Of a stretch of DNA of 64,000 bases, positions 24,848 to 33,148 are shown one piece after another; the stretch's first letter is position 1, and each line of letters starts with the position of its first letter. The notes beneath the pieces are model-generated. The model did no database searches. It was not told the origin of the DNA and saw nothing but the letters and a program-made list of their open reading frames with translations. The DNA is from CAZHLD01 sp964533185 (GTDB lineage Bacteria > Acidobacteriota > Terriglobia > Acidiferrales > UBA7541). The stretch is from positions 1-64,000 of the forward strand of contig CAZHLD010000003.1 in assembly GCA_964533185.1 (NCBI GenBank), given 5' to 3'. The position numbers were made by a program, and so were the translations under genes.

Positions 24848-25747
24848 CTAGTAGATGGAGGGTTGGCCGGGGGGGCGGGTCTTCCAGCGTTTGTGGACCC
24901 AGAGCCACTGGTCGGGATGGCGGCGGGCGAAGTCTTCAATGACGCGAGTGAAGCGCTGGGTGTTGGCGCGGACATCGGCGTCGAGGTCGCCGGTGCGGAT
25001 GAGATCGAGCGCAGGCTCGAAGCGGAGGCGGTATTTCCTGAGGTCGCGATCCCAGTAGCAGTAGCTGGGGACGACGGCGGCGTCGGTCTGCAGGGCCAGG
25101 CGAGCGAGACCCTTGGTGGTGCAGGCGGGGACACCGAAGAAATCTACGAAGACACCTTCGCCGGGCAGGGCGTTGAGGTCGAAGAGGATGCCAACGGCGC
25201 CGCCGGAGCGGAGGACTCGGAGAAGAATGCGGACGGAGTTGGTTTTGTCTACCGGGACGTTGCCGGAAAAACAGCGATAGCGATTGACGAGGGCATCGAC
25301 GCGGGGATTGTCGAGCGGGCGGACGAGGAAGTGCAGCGGAAAGCCGAAGAGAGCCTGCGCGGGCGGGCCGAGCTCCCAGGCGCCCATGTGTCCGGTGAGA
25401 TAGAGAACGCCCTTGCCGCGATGGTGGGCGGCGGCGAAGTTTTCGAAACCGTCGGGAATGACGACGCGGTCGATGGTAGTGCGGTCGAGGTCGTGGAGGT
25501 GAACCAGCTCGGCCGCCATCCAGCCGAGATGGCGGGCGAGGTCGCGGAGGAGGCGGCGACGGCGGGCGTCGGTCCAGTCGGGGAAGGCGATGCGGAGGTT
25601 GATGAGACCAGCGCGGCGAAGAGGAGGACGGAGAGTGTAGGCGAGGCGCGCGACAAAAGAGCCGAAGGAGCGGGCGGCGGTGCGGGGGAGGAGTTCGAGG
25701 AATTTCAGGGAGAGCCAGGCAAGGGCGAATTCGAGGCGGCGTTTCAT
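24848..25747 (-). CDS. LpxL/HtrB-type lipid A acyltransferase
   Basis: A 299-residue member of the lysophospholipid acyltransferase family. It has an N-terminal hydrophobic/basic anchor (MKRRLEFALAWLSLKFLELL), the catalytic H-x4-E motif in TGHMGAWELGP, and FVDFFGVPACTTKG, a typical LpxL substrate region. It adds a secondary acyl chain to Kdo-lipid A at the inner membrane. It lies 130 bp before lpxD on the same strand and divergently from the ArnT-like gene. The gap to lpxD holds a repeat (ACAGATGAACGCGGATGAAC and CGCAGAGGACGCAGAGG). Confidence 0.85.
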   Translation of the reverse strand: MKRRLEFALAWLSLKFLELLPRTAARSFGSFVARLAYTLRPPLRRAGLINLRIAFPDWTDARRRRLLRDLARHLGWMAAELVHLHDLDRTTIDRVVIPDGFENFAAAHHRGKGVLYLTGHMGAWELGPPAQALFGFPLHFLVRPLDNPRVDALVNRYRCFSGNVPVDKTNSVRILLRVLRSGGAVGILFDLNALPGEGVFVDFFGVPACTTKGLARLALQTDAAVVPSYCYWDRDLRKYRLRFEPALDLIRTGDLDADVRANTQRFTRVIEDFARRHPDQWLWVHKRWKTRPPGQPSIY

Positions 25748-25830
25748 TGAAGACAGGGGACAGGGTACAGGGGACAGGGAGCAGGGACAAGAAGGAGAAG
25801 TGGCGAGTGGCTAGTGGCACGTGATGGGGA

Positions 25831-27516
25831 ATGCTAGACTCGGGCGGCGTGAGCGAGCAAATGACAGGGTGGAGTAAGGGAACGGAGCGGACAGCGGGAG
25901 TGCCGCTGTGGCAGTGGGCGGTGGCGGCGGTTGTGGCGGGGGTGTGTTTGATTTCGGGCCTCGATGCGATTGGGCTGGTGGGGCCGGACGAGCCGCGGTA
26001 CGCGGAAGTGGCGCGAGAGATGGCGGTGACGGGAGACTGGGTGACGCCGCGGCTGTGGGGCACGGCGTGGTTTGAGAAGCCGGTGCTCTACTACTGGGGA
26101 GCGGCGGCGGCGATGCGCGTGTTTGGCGTGGACGAGTTTGCGGCGCGGCTGCCCTCGGCGCTGGCGGCGCTGCTAGCGCTGCTGGGACTGGTGTGGGCGG
26201 CGCTGCGACAGTACGGCGCGCGGACGGCGTGGGCGGTGGCGCTGATTTTTCCGACGTGCGTGGGCGTGATCGGGTTTGCGCGAGCGGCGGGGCCGGACAT
26301 GATGTTTGCGGCGGCGCTGACGCTGGCAATGGTGATGGGAGCGGCGCTGGTGGAGTTGAATGGAGCTGCGGAAAAAATGGCCGCTGGAAGCGGCCGCTAC
26401 ACAAAGTCGGAAGAAAAACGCGAAAAGATGGGACTGAGGATTGCGCTGGGGGTGGCGCTGGGGGCGGCGACGCTGGCGAAAGGTCCGGCGGCGATCGTGC
26501 TGGCCGGCGGAAGCGTGTTGCTGTGGGCGACGACGACGCGGCGATGGCGCGCGGCGCTGGGTCTGCTGCACCCGTGGGCGATTGCGGCGTGGGCGGCCAC
26601 TTCCCTGCCCTGGTACGTGATGTGCGCGCGGCGGAATCCAGAGTTTGTACGCGTGTTCTTGTACGAGCACAACTTTGAGAGGTACCTGACGCCGGTGTTC
26701 CGCCACGAGCAGCCGGTGTGGTTTTTTGTGCCGGTGGTGCTGATCGGGTTGCTGCCGTGGACGGCGCTGCTGGCGGGCGTGGCGCGGGATGGCTGGCGGG
26801 CATGGAAGCAAAAGAGTTGGGCGGGGAGTCCGGCGTTTTTTTATACGTGCTGGGCGGTGTGGCCGGTGGTGTTTTTCAGTTTGTCGAAGTCGAAGCTGCC
26901 CGGGTATGTGCTGCCGGTGGTGGCGCCGGTGGTGATGGTGATGGCGAGCGTATTCACACGCAATACGAAGCAAGAGTTGTGCAATCGGAGTTGGACTCTA
27001 CTCTGTGTGGGACTCACGCTTTGCATAACAGCTTGGGTATGGATAGTCATTCCTGTCTATCGTGCCAGCGACCATTCACAAACAATTGAGTCCATAATTC
27101 TGGCATCGTTAGCGGCTACACTTGGCGGGCTATTGGTCAGCGGCCTCGCAGTGTTTCGGAGGGCGAGCTACGCCACGCTTCTCGCTGCGATACTTCTGAC
27201 CTCGATGGTGGCGTTCGCAAACCGGCGTGTGTTGCAAAAATTGGACGCAGTCTTCTCAGCACGGGAGGCGGCGAAGGCGGTGGGAGGAGAGCCGGCGAAC
27301 GAGAATTTGCATGTGTATAGGGTGCACCGGGCGTGGAAGTACGGGTTGGAGTTTTATCAGAGGAAGGAATTAAGGGAGTGGACTGGAGACACATGGCTGC
27401 CAGCGTGGGTGTACACGACGGGCGAAGGAATTGAGGAGCTGGGGAGGCAAGGGCGGGCGGTGAGGGTGGTGGAGGGGAAGTCGCCGGAGGCGATGCTGGT
27501 GTATGTGTACAGGTGA
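25831..27516 (+). CDS. ArnT-like/GT39 polytopic glycosyltransferase
   Basis: About 560 residues; starts at 25849 (GTG) or 25861 (ATG) are alternatives. The first periplasmic loop carries GLVGPDEPRYAEVAREM, the Asp-Glu motif of ArnT/PMT-type enzymes that use polyprenyl-phosphate sugars. WFEKPVLYYWGAA follows, then about ten hydrophobic helices. It probably transfers a sugar to lipid A or another envelope acceptor, fitting its divergent placement next to the lipid A genes. Residues about 180-195 (EKMAAGSGRYTKSEEKREK) come from an inserted palindrome. Bases about 26955-27260 are visibly lower in GC than the rest. Confidence 0.85.
   Translation: MLDSGGVSEQMTGWSKGTERTAGVPLWQWAVAAVVAGVCLISGLDAIGLVGPDEPRYAEVAREMAVTGDWVTPRLWGTAWFEKPVLYYWGAAAAMRVFGVDEFAARLPSALAALLALLGLVWAALRQYGARTAWAVALIFPTCVGVIGFARAAGPDMMFAAALTLAMVMGAALVELNGAAEKMAAGSGRYTKSEEKREKMGLRIALGVALGAATLAKGPAAIVLAGGSVLLWATTTRRWRAALGLLHPWAIAAWAATSLPWYVMCARRNPEFVRVFLYEHNFERYLTPVFRHEQPVWFFVPVVLIGLLPWTALLAGVARDGWRAWKQKSWAGSPAFFYTCWAVWPVVFFSLSKSKLPGYVLPVVAPVVMVMASVFTRNTKQELCNRSWTLLCVGLTLCITAWVWIVIPVYRASDHSQTIESIILASLAATLGGLLVSGLAVFRRASYATLLAAILLTSMVAFANRRVLQKLDAVFSAREAAKAVGGEPANENLHVYRVHRAWKYGLEFYQRKELREWTGDTWLPAWVYTTGEGIEELGRQGRAVRVVEGKSPEAMLVYVYR
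26379..26400. repeat. P palindrome carried in frame in the ArnT-like gene
   Basis: GGCCGCTGGAAGCGGCC (26379-26395) is followed by GCTAC, the same end as intergenic P elements. It encodes AAGSGRY in a charged loop between two predicted membrane segments. Confidence 0.75.
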
Positions 27517-27845
27517 GGGGGAAGTTGAGAGTTGAGAGTTCAGAGTTGAAAGTTGAAGGTCGAAGAGGGCCGAATGAAGTCGGCGCCTAGTGAAGGTGTA
27601 CAGATGTAGACATTTCAAGTTTAAATTTCAGATTTCGAAGCAAAGTAAGAGGGCAGATTTCCCGATGAGCTACGGCGAGGGTTGAGACAGGCCGGCGCTA
27701 CGAGGGGCGAAAGAAAGCTGCTGGGCTGAAGCCCCGCGCTACAAAACCAAAAGCAGATCCCTTCCGGCCAAGCCGGAATCTTCGATCGCTGCGCTCGGGA
27801 TGACCACGACGGGTGTTGAGTGGCGAGCGGGAGGGGCGGAGGAAA
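27517..27845. repeat. Repeat-filled region between two convergent genes
   Basis: About 330 bp without genes. In order: an S tract (GTTGAGAGTTGAGAGTTCAG, 27521-27562), a GGGCCGAATGAAGTCGGC palindrome, a TTTCAAGTTTAAATTTCAG tract (27614-27640), P-like palindromes with CGCTAC ends (about 27688-27745), and a block at 27752-27804 almost identical to 43554-43605 (CAGATCCCTTCCGGC through CTGCGCTCGGGATGAC). Confidence 0.75.
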
Positions 27846-28808
27846 TTAGCGACGGCGGGAGGGAGTGGTGGGGACGGGGGCGGAGGAAGAGGTGGGGAGG
27901 GAGTGGAGGAAGAAGGAGACGATGCGGTTTTCATAGGGGCGCTTTTCTTTGTCGAGCATGTTGGCGTAGTTGCCGCGAGGGATCACGGCCAAGTCGCGGG
28001 GTTGGGGGGAGGCGAGGAAGAGCGCGCGGGTGGATTCGCCGAGGATGGGTTCGTCGCTGGCCATGAGGAATAGTTTCTGGACGCCGGCGAGCGGCGCGAG
28101 GCGAGCGGAGAGAGGCAGCTGGTTGCGATACGCGCGGGTGAGCGCACGGAAGCCCCAGCGGCCGGTGCGCTGCATGAGGGGGAGGGCGCCGAGTCCGGTG
28201 CGGTCAATGAGAAGGCGGACCATGTGCAGGGGCGAATCGTAGACGGACTCGACGACGACGGCGTGGACGCGGGGGTCGGAGGCGGCTTCGGCGAGAGCGG
28301 CGTAGGCGCCGAGGTTGGCGCCCCAGAGGCCGAAGCGGGTGGTGTCCACGTCGGTGCGCGCGGCGATGGCGTCAATGGCGGCGCGAAGCTCGGCGGTTTC
28401 GCGGTAGCCGAGGGTGGAGTAGCCGCGACTGGCGCCATGGGCGGCGAAGTCAAAGAGGAAGACGTTGTACCGGTGGTCCTGCAGGGTGGAGACCAAAGTG
28501 AGCAGCTCGCCGCGCTGCGAGGTGTAGCCGTGGCAAAGAATGATGGTCGGGGCGGTGGTAAGGCCGGGGAAGAACCAGCCCTCACGGGTGTCGCCGCCGG
28601 GAACGGTGAAAGAGACGACTTCGGGGCGGCCGGGGAAGGTCTGGGGATTGATGTCGGAGCGGGTCTGCGGCGGCGAGACGATGCGGTAGAGCAGGTAGCC
28701 GGAGATGGTGGCGCTGGCCAGGAAAGCGAAGAAGGCAATCGCAAGGATGATGGCAATGAGTTTGGCGTACCACTTCTTAGGAGAGCGAAGCTCGGAGAGG
28801 AAATCCAT
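27846..28808 (-). CDS. Membrane-anchored alpha/beta-hydrolase-fold protein lacking the usual nucleophile
   Basis: 320 residues from MDFLSELRSPKKWY. One N-terminal transmembrane helix (LIAIILAIAFFAFLAS) precedes a periplasm-facing alpha/beta-hydrolase domain: IILCHGYTSQRGE carries the oxyanion region and FLFDFAAHGAS the next strand. The nucleophile elbow reads GANLG, with Asn where Ser should be, and the usual C-terminal His region reads RGNYANMLDK. An Asp (SDEPIL) remains. It is probably a non-catalytic member, or one using another residue. Function unknown. Confidence 0.75.
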   Translation of the reverse strand: MDFLSELRSPKKWYAKLIAIILAIAFFAFLASATISGYLLYRIVSPPQTRSDINPQTFPGRPEVVSFTVPGGDTREGWFFPGLTTAPTIILCHGYTSQRGELLTLVSTLQDHRYNVFLFDFAAHGASRGYSTLGYRETAELRAAIDAIAARTDVDTTRFGLWGANLGAYAALAEAASDPRVHAVVVESVYDSPLHMVRLLIDRTGLGALPLMQRTGRWGFRALTRAYRNQLPLSARLAPLAGVQKLFLMASDEPILGESTRALFLASPQPRDLAVIPRGNYANMLDKEKRPYENRIVSFFLHSLPTSSSAPVPTTPSRRR

Positions 28809-28988
28809 GCAACGTGAGAAGGGGTTAGGGGCGGCGGGCGCCTTAACAGGCTGGTACAGGCGCCAACTTGCAGCCCGCGCGAAGTCTAACATAGATGCCG
28901 GGAAGGGTACGGCGGAGGGGTGCGGGTGTGTTTGGGAGTTACTGCATGGAGCGGCTGGTTTAAGATAAGCCGTGGGCCGGGTGCCGGG

Positions 28989-30017
28989 ATGCGGGCGATG
29001 ACGCTGGTTGACCTGCGACAGATGAATGCGCGAGCGCTGGAGCCGCTGTTCGAGGAAGAGGCGCGGCACTGGCGCGAAGAGCTGCACTGGGACTACCGGG
29101 GATCGCTCGAGCTGATTAAGCGGTTTGTGGACGCGAAGTCGCTGGCGGGGTGCGTGGCGATGGAAGACGGGCGGCCGGCCGGGTACGGGTTTTACGTGAT
29201 CGAGGAACACAAGGGGCTGGTGGGAGGAATGTTCGTTCGGCCGGGGGCGGAGCAGGTGGCGCTGAGCCGGCAGATCCTGGGCGATATTACGGCGACGTTG
29301 CGGGGCGTGCCTCGGCTGGAACGGATTGAGGCGCAACTGATGCCGTTTGGGTGTTTGCTCGATGGCGTGCTGCTGGCGGAGGGGTTTCGGCTGTATTTGA
29401 GGCAGTTTATGCTGCTGGAGCTGAAGCAAGAAACAACAGAGGGATCAGGTGGGCGGGCTGAGAAGCCCGCTCCACCACAGGTCGGACAAAGGGCAGCGAC
29501 CGGGCCAGCGGTGTCAGGAGCAATACGGATGGAGGGATGGCAGGAGAGGCACTTTGGGCCGTGCGCGCGGCTGATCTGGCAGGCGTACACAGGTCATGTG
29601 GACAGCGAGATCAATGACCAGTACCAGAGCGAGTCCGGGGCGATGCGGTTCTTGAAAAACATTATTGTGCTGCCGGGGTGCGGGCAGTTTATGGGGGAGG
29701 CGTCGTTTGTGGCGCGGGACGTGGCGAGCGAACACATGGTCGGGGTGGTGCTGACGTCGGCGGTGGCGCAAGGGGTCGGACACACGACTCAGGTGTGCGT
29801 GCTGCCGGGCTACCGCGGGCGCGGGCTGGGTCGGCGGTTGCTGGAGGAGTCGATCGAGGCGCTGCGAGGGAAGGGCTTTCGCGAGTTGTCGCTGACGGTG
29901 ACGGCAGGGAACCGGTCAGCGGTGGGGCTGTATGAGCGGATGGGGTTTCGCGCGATGAAGACGTTTGCGGCGGGGGTGTGGGAGGGAAAAAGCAGGGAGT
30001 CGGGAGTAGGGGGTTAG
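28989..30017 (+). CDS. Double GNAT acetyltransferase-like protein
   Basis: About 342 residues from MRAMTLVDLRQMNARA; a Met three codons later is equally possible. It holds two GNAT domains, a degenerate N-terminal one (about 1-145) and a C-terminal one (about 180-335). The second has the acetyl-CoA motif VLPGYRGRGLGRRLLEESI and VTAGNRSAVGLYERMGF. The linker contains a palindrome-encoded insert (GGRAEKPAPPQ). It likely N-acetylates a small amine or protein; the substrate is unknown. Its last four bases overlap the end of nrdR on the other strand. Confidence 0.8.
   Translation: MRAMTLVDLRQMNARALEPLFEEEARHWREELHWDYRGSLELIKRFVDAKSLAGCVAMEDGRPAGYGFYVIEEHKGLVGGMFVRPGAEQVALSRQILGDITATLRGVPRLERIEAQLMPFGCLLDGVLLAEGFRLYLRQFMLLELKQETTEGSGGRAEKPAPPQVGQRAATGPAVSGAIRMEGWQERHFGPCARLIWQAYTGHVDSEINDQYQSESGAMRFLKNIIVLPGCGQFMGEASFVARDVASEHMVGVVLTSAVAQGVGHTTQVCVLPGYRGRGLGRRLLEESIEALRGKGFRELSLTVTAGNRSAVGLYERMGFRAMKTFAAGVWEGKSRESGVGG
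29453..29470. repeat. Palindrome in the linker of the double GNAT gene
   Basis: GCGGGCT and AGCCCGC arms (29453-29459 and 29464-29470) with a 4-base loop, followed by TCCACCACAGG. This resembles the P family, although the end is CTCCAC rather than GCTAC. The frame is kept. Confidence 0.6.
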
Positions 30018-30481
30018 CGGCGGGGGGAGCGATCCTTTAAGAGGCCTTTGAGTTCGGACATGAATTCTTTGACGTCTTTGAAATCGAGATAGACCGAGGC
30101 GAAGCGGACGTAGGCGACCTTGTCCAAACGTTTGAGGCGGGACATGAGGAGCTCGCCCAGCTCAGAGGTGGTGCGCTCGCGCTCAGAGGATTCGTGGACG
30201 AAGCGTTCGGCTTCTTCGACCAGGGATTCGAGCTTGGCGGTGGCGATGGGGCGTTTTTCGCAGGCTTTCAAGAGGCCGGCGAGGATTTTCTGGCGGTCGA
30301 AGCGCTCGCGGCGGCCGTCTTTCTTGATGACCATGTAGGGGATTTCGTCGATGCGCTCGTAGGTGGTGAAGCGGCGATTGCAACGGAGACATTCGCGGCG
30401 GCGGCGGATGAGGTCGCCGGCGCGACCTTCGCGCGAGTCAATGACCTTGTCATCGATGTAGCTGCAGAAGGGGCATTTCAC
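30014..30481 (-). CDS. nrdR: NrdR, ribonucleotide reductase transcriptional repressor
   Basis: 155 residues, normal length. The N-terminal zinc ribbon has CPFC and CLRC pairs with RFTTYER after it; the ATP-cone domain follows (VIKKDGRRERFDRQKILAGLLKACEKRP begins it). NrdR binds NrdR-boxes upstream of ribonucleotide reductase genes and senses dATP/ATP. No nrd genes are in the window. The start overlaps the stop of the flippase-like gene by four bases, so the two are co-transcribed. Confidence 0.97.
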   Translation of the reverse strand: MKCPFCSYIDDKVIDSREGRAGDLIRRRRECLRCNRRFTTYERIDEIPYMVIKKDGRRERFDRQKILAGLLKACEKRPIATAKLESLVEEAERFVHESSERERTTSELGELLMSRLKRLDKVAYVRFASVYLDFKDVKEFMSELKGLLKDRSPRR

Positions 30482-31584
30482 CGCGAGAGGTCTCCTTGAT
30501 CGACGGGCGCTGTGGCGGCGCCAGCTTCAGCAGCTTCTTCTTCCTCGCGGGCGATGCGGCGAAGCTCCGCCATCGAGAAACCTTCCCGAATCAGCAAGGG
30601 CACGCCCGCCAGGCTCGAGGCGGCAAACGTCACCAGCCAGAGGACGATGCTGGCGGCGGCCGCGGGCTCCTTTTCTACTCCAAAGACGACCGTATAAGCA
30701 AGGAAGCTGGCCACCTGCGAGCCACCACCGGCTACGGGGAGCTGGAGGGTGGAGCCGACCATGGTGAAGGCCAGCACGAGCATGGCACCGGAGAAGTCCA
30801 TCTGACCGAGGCGGCCACCGAAGCTGTGCGCGACCCAAAGGTAGATGAGGGCGATAAGTGCCCAGTGGGCGGCGGAATAAAAGATGGCGGCGCCCAAGTC
30901 GGACCAGGTGCGAATGGCCTGGAGGCCGTGTCCGAAGCCGGCGAAGAGATTTGCGAGGTGACGGCGGCGGCCGGTGGTGGCGCGCCAGGCGTTCATTTTG
31001 CGTTCGAGGGCGTGAGCGCCGTGGAAGCGGAAGTAAACGAGGAAGACGGTGGCGGCGAAAAGGCCGATCAACATGGCGACGCCAGTGGCGCGGGCGCGGG
31101 TTTGCCAGGGGCTGTCGGGGTCGCCGACCTCCATCATGCTTGGGAAGATGAGCAGGCTCAGGCCGAGAAGGACGGCGGTGGAGGCGGCGTCGAAGATGCG
31201 TTCGAGGACGTAAATGCCGAACATGCTGGAGGCCGGTAGGCGGTCTTTGCGGGCGATGAGCAGAGGGCGAACAGGCTCGCCGGCGCGTCCGAGCAGGAAG
31301 ATGGCGGTGAAGCCGATGAGCGTCGAGGAGTAGATGCTGAGAAAGGGTGGACGGCCGAGGTAACGGCAGAAGCGCTGCCAGCGCAAAGCGCGGAGGGCGT
31401 AGGTGGTGAAAATGCCGGCAAGCGAAAGTAGTAGGAGGAAGGGTTGCGCCTGGGCGAGAACGGCGAGGAGGCGGTCCCAACTGAAGCCTTCGAGTCCGAT
31501 GGCCTGGCGGGAACGGTACAGAAGGGCGATGAGAATGATGAGAATGAGAGCGATGAGAAGAAGCTTGCGGAGGTGGGAACGCAT
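30478..31584 (-). CDS. UPF0104/LPG-synthase-type integral membrane protein
   Basis: 368 residues with seven or eight predicted membrane helices, of the lysylphosphatidylglycerol synthase transmembrane-domain family. Recognisable parts are YALRALRWQRFCRYLGR, FTAIFLLGRAGEPVRPLLIARK, YVLERIFDA and LPVAGGGSQVASFLAYTVV. Members are often lipid or polyprenyl-lipid flippases, but the substrate here is unknown. It ends with an acidic Ala/Glu-rich tail. It is the first gene of a two-gene operon with nrdR; a T tract lies 42 bp before its start. Confidence 0.85.
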   Translation of the reverse strand: MRSHLRKLLLIALILIILIALLYRSRQAIGLEGFSWDRLLAVLAQAQPFLLLLSLAGIFTTYALRALRWQRFCRYLGRPPFLSIYSSTLIGFTAIFLLGRAGEPVRPLLIARKDRLPASSMFGIYVLERIFDAASTAVLLGLSLLIFPSMMEVGDPDSPWQTRARATGVAMLIGLFAATVFLVYFRFHGAHALERKMNAWRATTGRRRHLANLFAGFGHGLQAIRTWSDLGAAIFYSAAHWALIALIYLWVAHSFGGRLGQMDFSGAMLVLAFTMVGSTLQLPVAGGGSQVASFLAYTVVFGVEKEPAAAASIVLWLVTFAASSLAGVPLLIREGFSMAELRRIAREEEEAAEAGAATAPVDQGDLSR

Positions 31585-31870
31585 TCGGAAGGGAGCGTAA
31601 CCGCGACGGGGAGGGGTGTCAATGGCAGCCGTTGTGCGTAGTGCGTTTTCCGTTGTCCGTTTTCCGTTGCCCGCGGGCGCACAGGATGAAGTAGGGGCGT
31701 ATGGTCATACGCCCTCGAAGAGATGAAGAGGACAGGCTGAAGCCTGTCCCACGGAGGCTTGTGTGGGCGGCAGGGGACGGATATGATGCGCGGCCAGACG
31801 GGGTTTGCTGCGGGTGGGAACCCCAGCCTGGAACAGCGGAACTTTTCGGCTTCGAATTGCGTTGCTATTC
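31585..31870. repeat. T tract, P palindromes and possible ECF promoter between divergent genes
   Basis: On the side of the minus-strand gene lies a T tract (31626-31673, CCGTTGTCCGTTTTCCGTTG-like). Next come GGGCGTATGGTCATACGCCC (31694-31713) and GACAGGCTGAAGCCTGTC (31730-31747). The remaining 120 bp lead into the ECF sigma gene. Confidence 0.75.
31838..31865 (+). promoter_or_regulatory. Possible ECF-type promoter of the sigma operon
   Basis: GGAACTT (31838-31844) matches the common ECF -35 box, with GTTGC sixteen bases later as a weak -10. It lies just before the ATG at 31871, so the sigma factor may control its own operon. The leader would be very short. Confidence 0.35.
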
Positions 31871-32482
31871 ATGAGGCCGGGAAGTGGAGCAGGCAGCGAG
31901 GATGCGGCAGAGGTGGAACCAGATGCACAAGTGGTTCAAGACTGCCTTCGAGGCGATGGCTCCGCCTGGGAGGAGCTCGTGCGGAAGCACACGCGGCGAG
32001 TTTACAACCTCTGCTGGCGGTTCACGAGCAGCCGACACGAAGCGGAAGACCTGACCCAGGAAGTTTTTTTGAGGATCTACAAAACCCTGGGCAGCTACCG
32101 CTCAGCGCATGGAGGCTTCGCCACGTGGATGACCAGCGTGACGCGCAACCTGCTAATCGACCACTACCGCCGGACCAGGCGCGACCGCCTGACCGACTCA
32201 CTCGACGACGCCATACCGAAACTGGAAGAAAAACATTCGCCGGTGCGAAGGCCCGACCAGGCCACGCTGGCGGCGGAGCTGAGCAGTCAAGTGCAGAGAG
32301 CGCTGCAGAAACTTTCGCCTGATTTGCGCGAGGCGGTGATCCTGCGAGACCTGCAGGGCCTGGAATATGCCGAGATCCAGGACGTGCTGGGTGTGCCGGA
32401 AGGTACGGTGAAGTCACGGATCAACCGGGGCCGGATCGAACTGGCGCGGGTGCTGGAGCAGATGGGCGTGCGTCCGGAGTAA
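31871..32482 (+). CDS. ECF (RpoE-like) sigma factor
   Basis: 203 residues from MRPGSGAGSEDAAEVEP; an in-frame ATG 22 codons upstream is less likely as those codons contain the putative promoter. Region 2 is YNLCWRFTSSRHEAEDLTQE with FATWMTSVTRNLLIDHYRR, and region 4 is LREAVILRDLQGLEYAEIQD followed by VPEGTVKSRINRGR. It directs RNA polymerase to stress promoters. The anti-sigma gene follows after 3 bp. Confidence 0.95.
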   Translation: MRPGSGAGSEDAAEVEPDAQVVQDCLRGDGSAWEELVRKHTRRVYNLCWRFTSSRHEAEDLTQEVFLRIYKTLGSYRSAHGGFATWMTSVTRNLLIDHYRRTRRDRLTDSLDDAIPKLEEKHSPVRRPDQATLAAELSSQVQRALQKLSPDLREAVILRDLQGLEYAEIQDVLGVPEGTVKSRINRGRIELARVLEQMGVRPE

Positions 32483-32485
32483 GCC

Positions 32486-33148
32486 ATGACCTGGAACTGC
32501 GAACAAATCGAAGGACGGTTGAGCGACTACGCGGACCGGCTGCTGCAGCCGGATGAGCGGAAGTATTTCGAGGCGCACGCGGCGAGCTGCGCACAGTGCG
32601 GGGCGCTGGTGGGACAAGTGACGAGTCTGCTGAGCCGGATGCACGGGCTGGAGCTGGAGGTGGCGCCGGCAGGACTCGAGCGGCGAATCCTGGAGCAGAT
32701 GCTGGGGCCAGGGAAGAAACGTGCAGGCTGGGCGGCGTGGCTGGGATGGCTGCAACCGGTGATGACGCAGCGGTTTGCGTACGGAGCGGTGACGGTGCTG
32801 GTGACGGCGGCGGTGCTTTCGCAAGCGTTTGGGATTGATGTGCGGCGCGTGGAGTTGCGCGACCTGCACCCGGCGAATATTTATCGGGCGACGACGCGGA
32901 AGGCGAACCTGATGTATGCGCGCGGGGCGAAGTTTGTGACCGACCTGAGGGTGGTGTACGAGATCCAGTCGCGGCTGCGGCCGGAGCCGGAACAGCCGAC
33001 ACCGGCAGAGCAAAAGCCCGCGCCGGGTCAAACACAAGGGCCAGAGAAACAAGAGCCGCGGCAACAGAACCGGGCCGACGAGAGCTTCGGGAATTACTCG
33101 TTGCTGGCGTTTACAGCCGGCCTCGCGCCGGGGAGGAGCATTCGATGA
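32486..33148 (+). CDS. Anti-sigma factor with zinc-finger (zf-HC2) domain
   Basis: 220 residues. The N-terminus holds the H-x3-C-x2-C zinc anti-sigma motif (HAASCAQC, residues about 31-38, with Cys5). A single membrane helix follows (FAYGAVTVLVTAAVLSQAFG, about residues 93-112), then a periplasmic part with a Pro/Gln/Glu-rich linker. It should hold the adjacent sigma factor inactive at the membrane until envelope stress. The stop overlaps the next start by four bases. Confidence 0.88.
   Translation: MTWNCEQIEGRLSDYADRLLQPDERKYFEAHAASCAQCGALVGQVTSLLSRMHGLELEVAPAGLERRILEQMLGPGKKRAGWAAWLGWLQPVMTQRFAYGAVTVLVTAAVLSQAFGIDVRRVELRDLHPANIYRATTRKANLMYARGAKFVTDLRVVYEIQSRLRPEPEQPTPAEQKPAPGQTQGPEKQEPRQQNRADESFGNYSLLAFTAGLAPGRSIR

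Noticed and set aside
22752..25134. Long frames crossing the N gap around lpxD
   Set aside because: They read through N as X and through both 55-bp copies. The compositional bias is that of shadow frames in GC-rich DNA.
28920..28988. Earlier ATG for the double-GNAT gene
   Set aside because: The added residues are Trp/Gly-rich without homology and overlap the promoter side of the divergent hydrolase gene.
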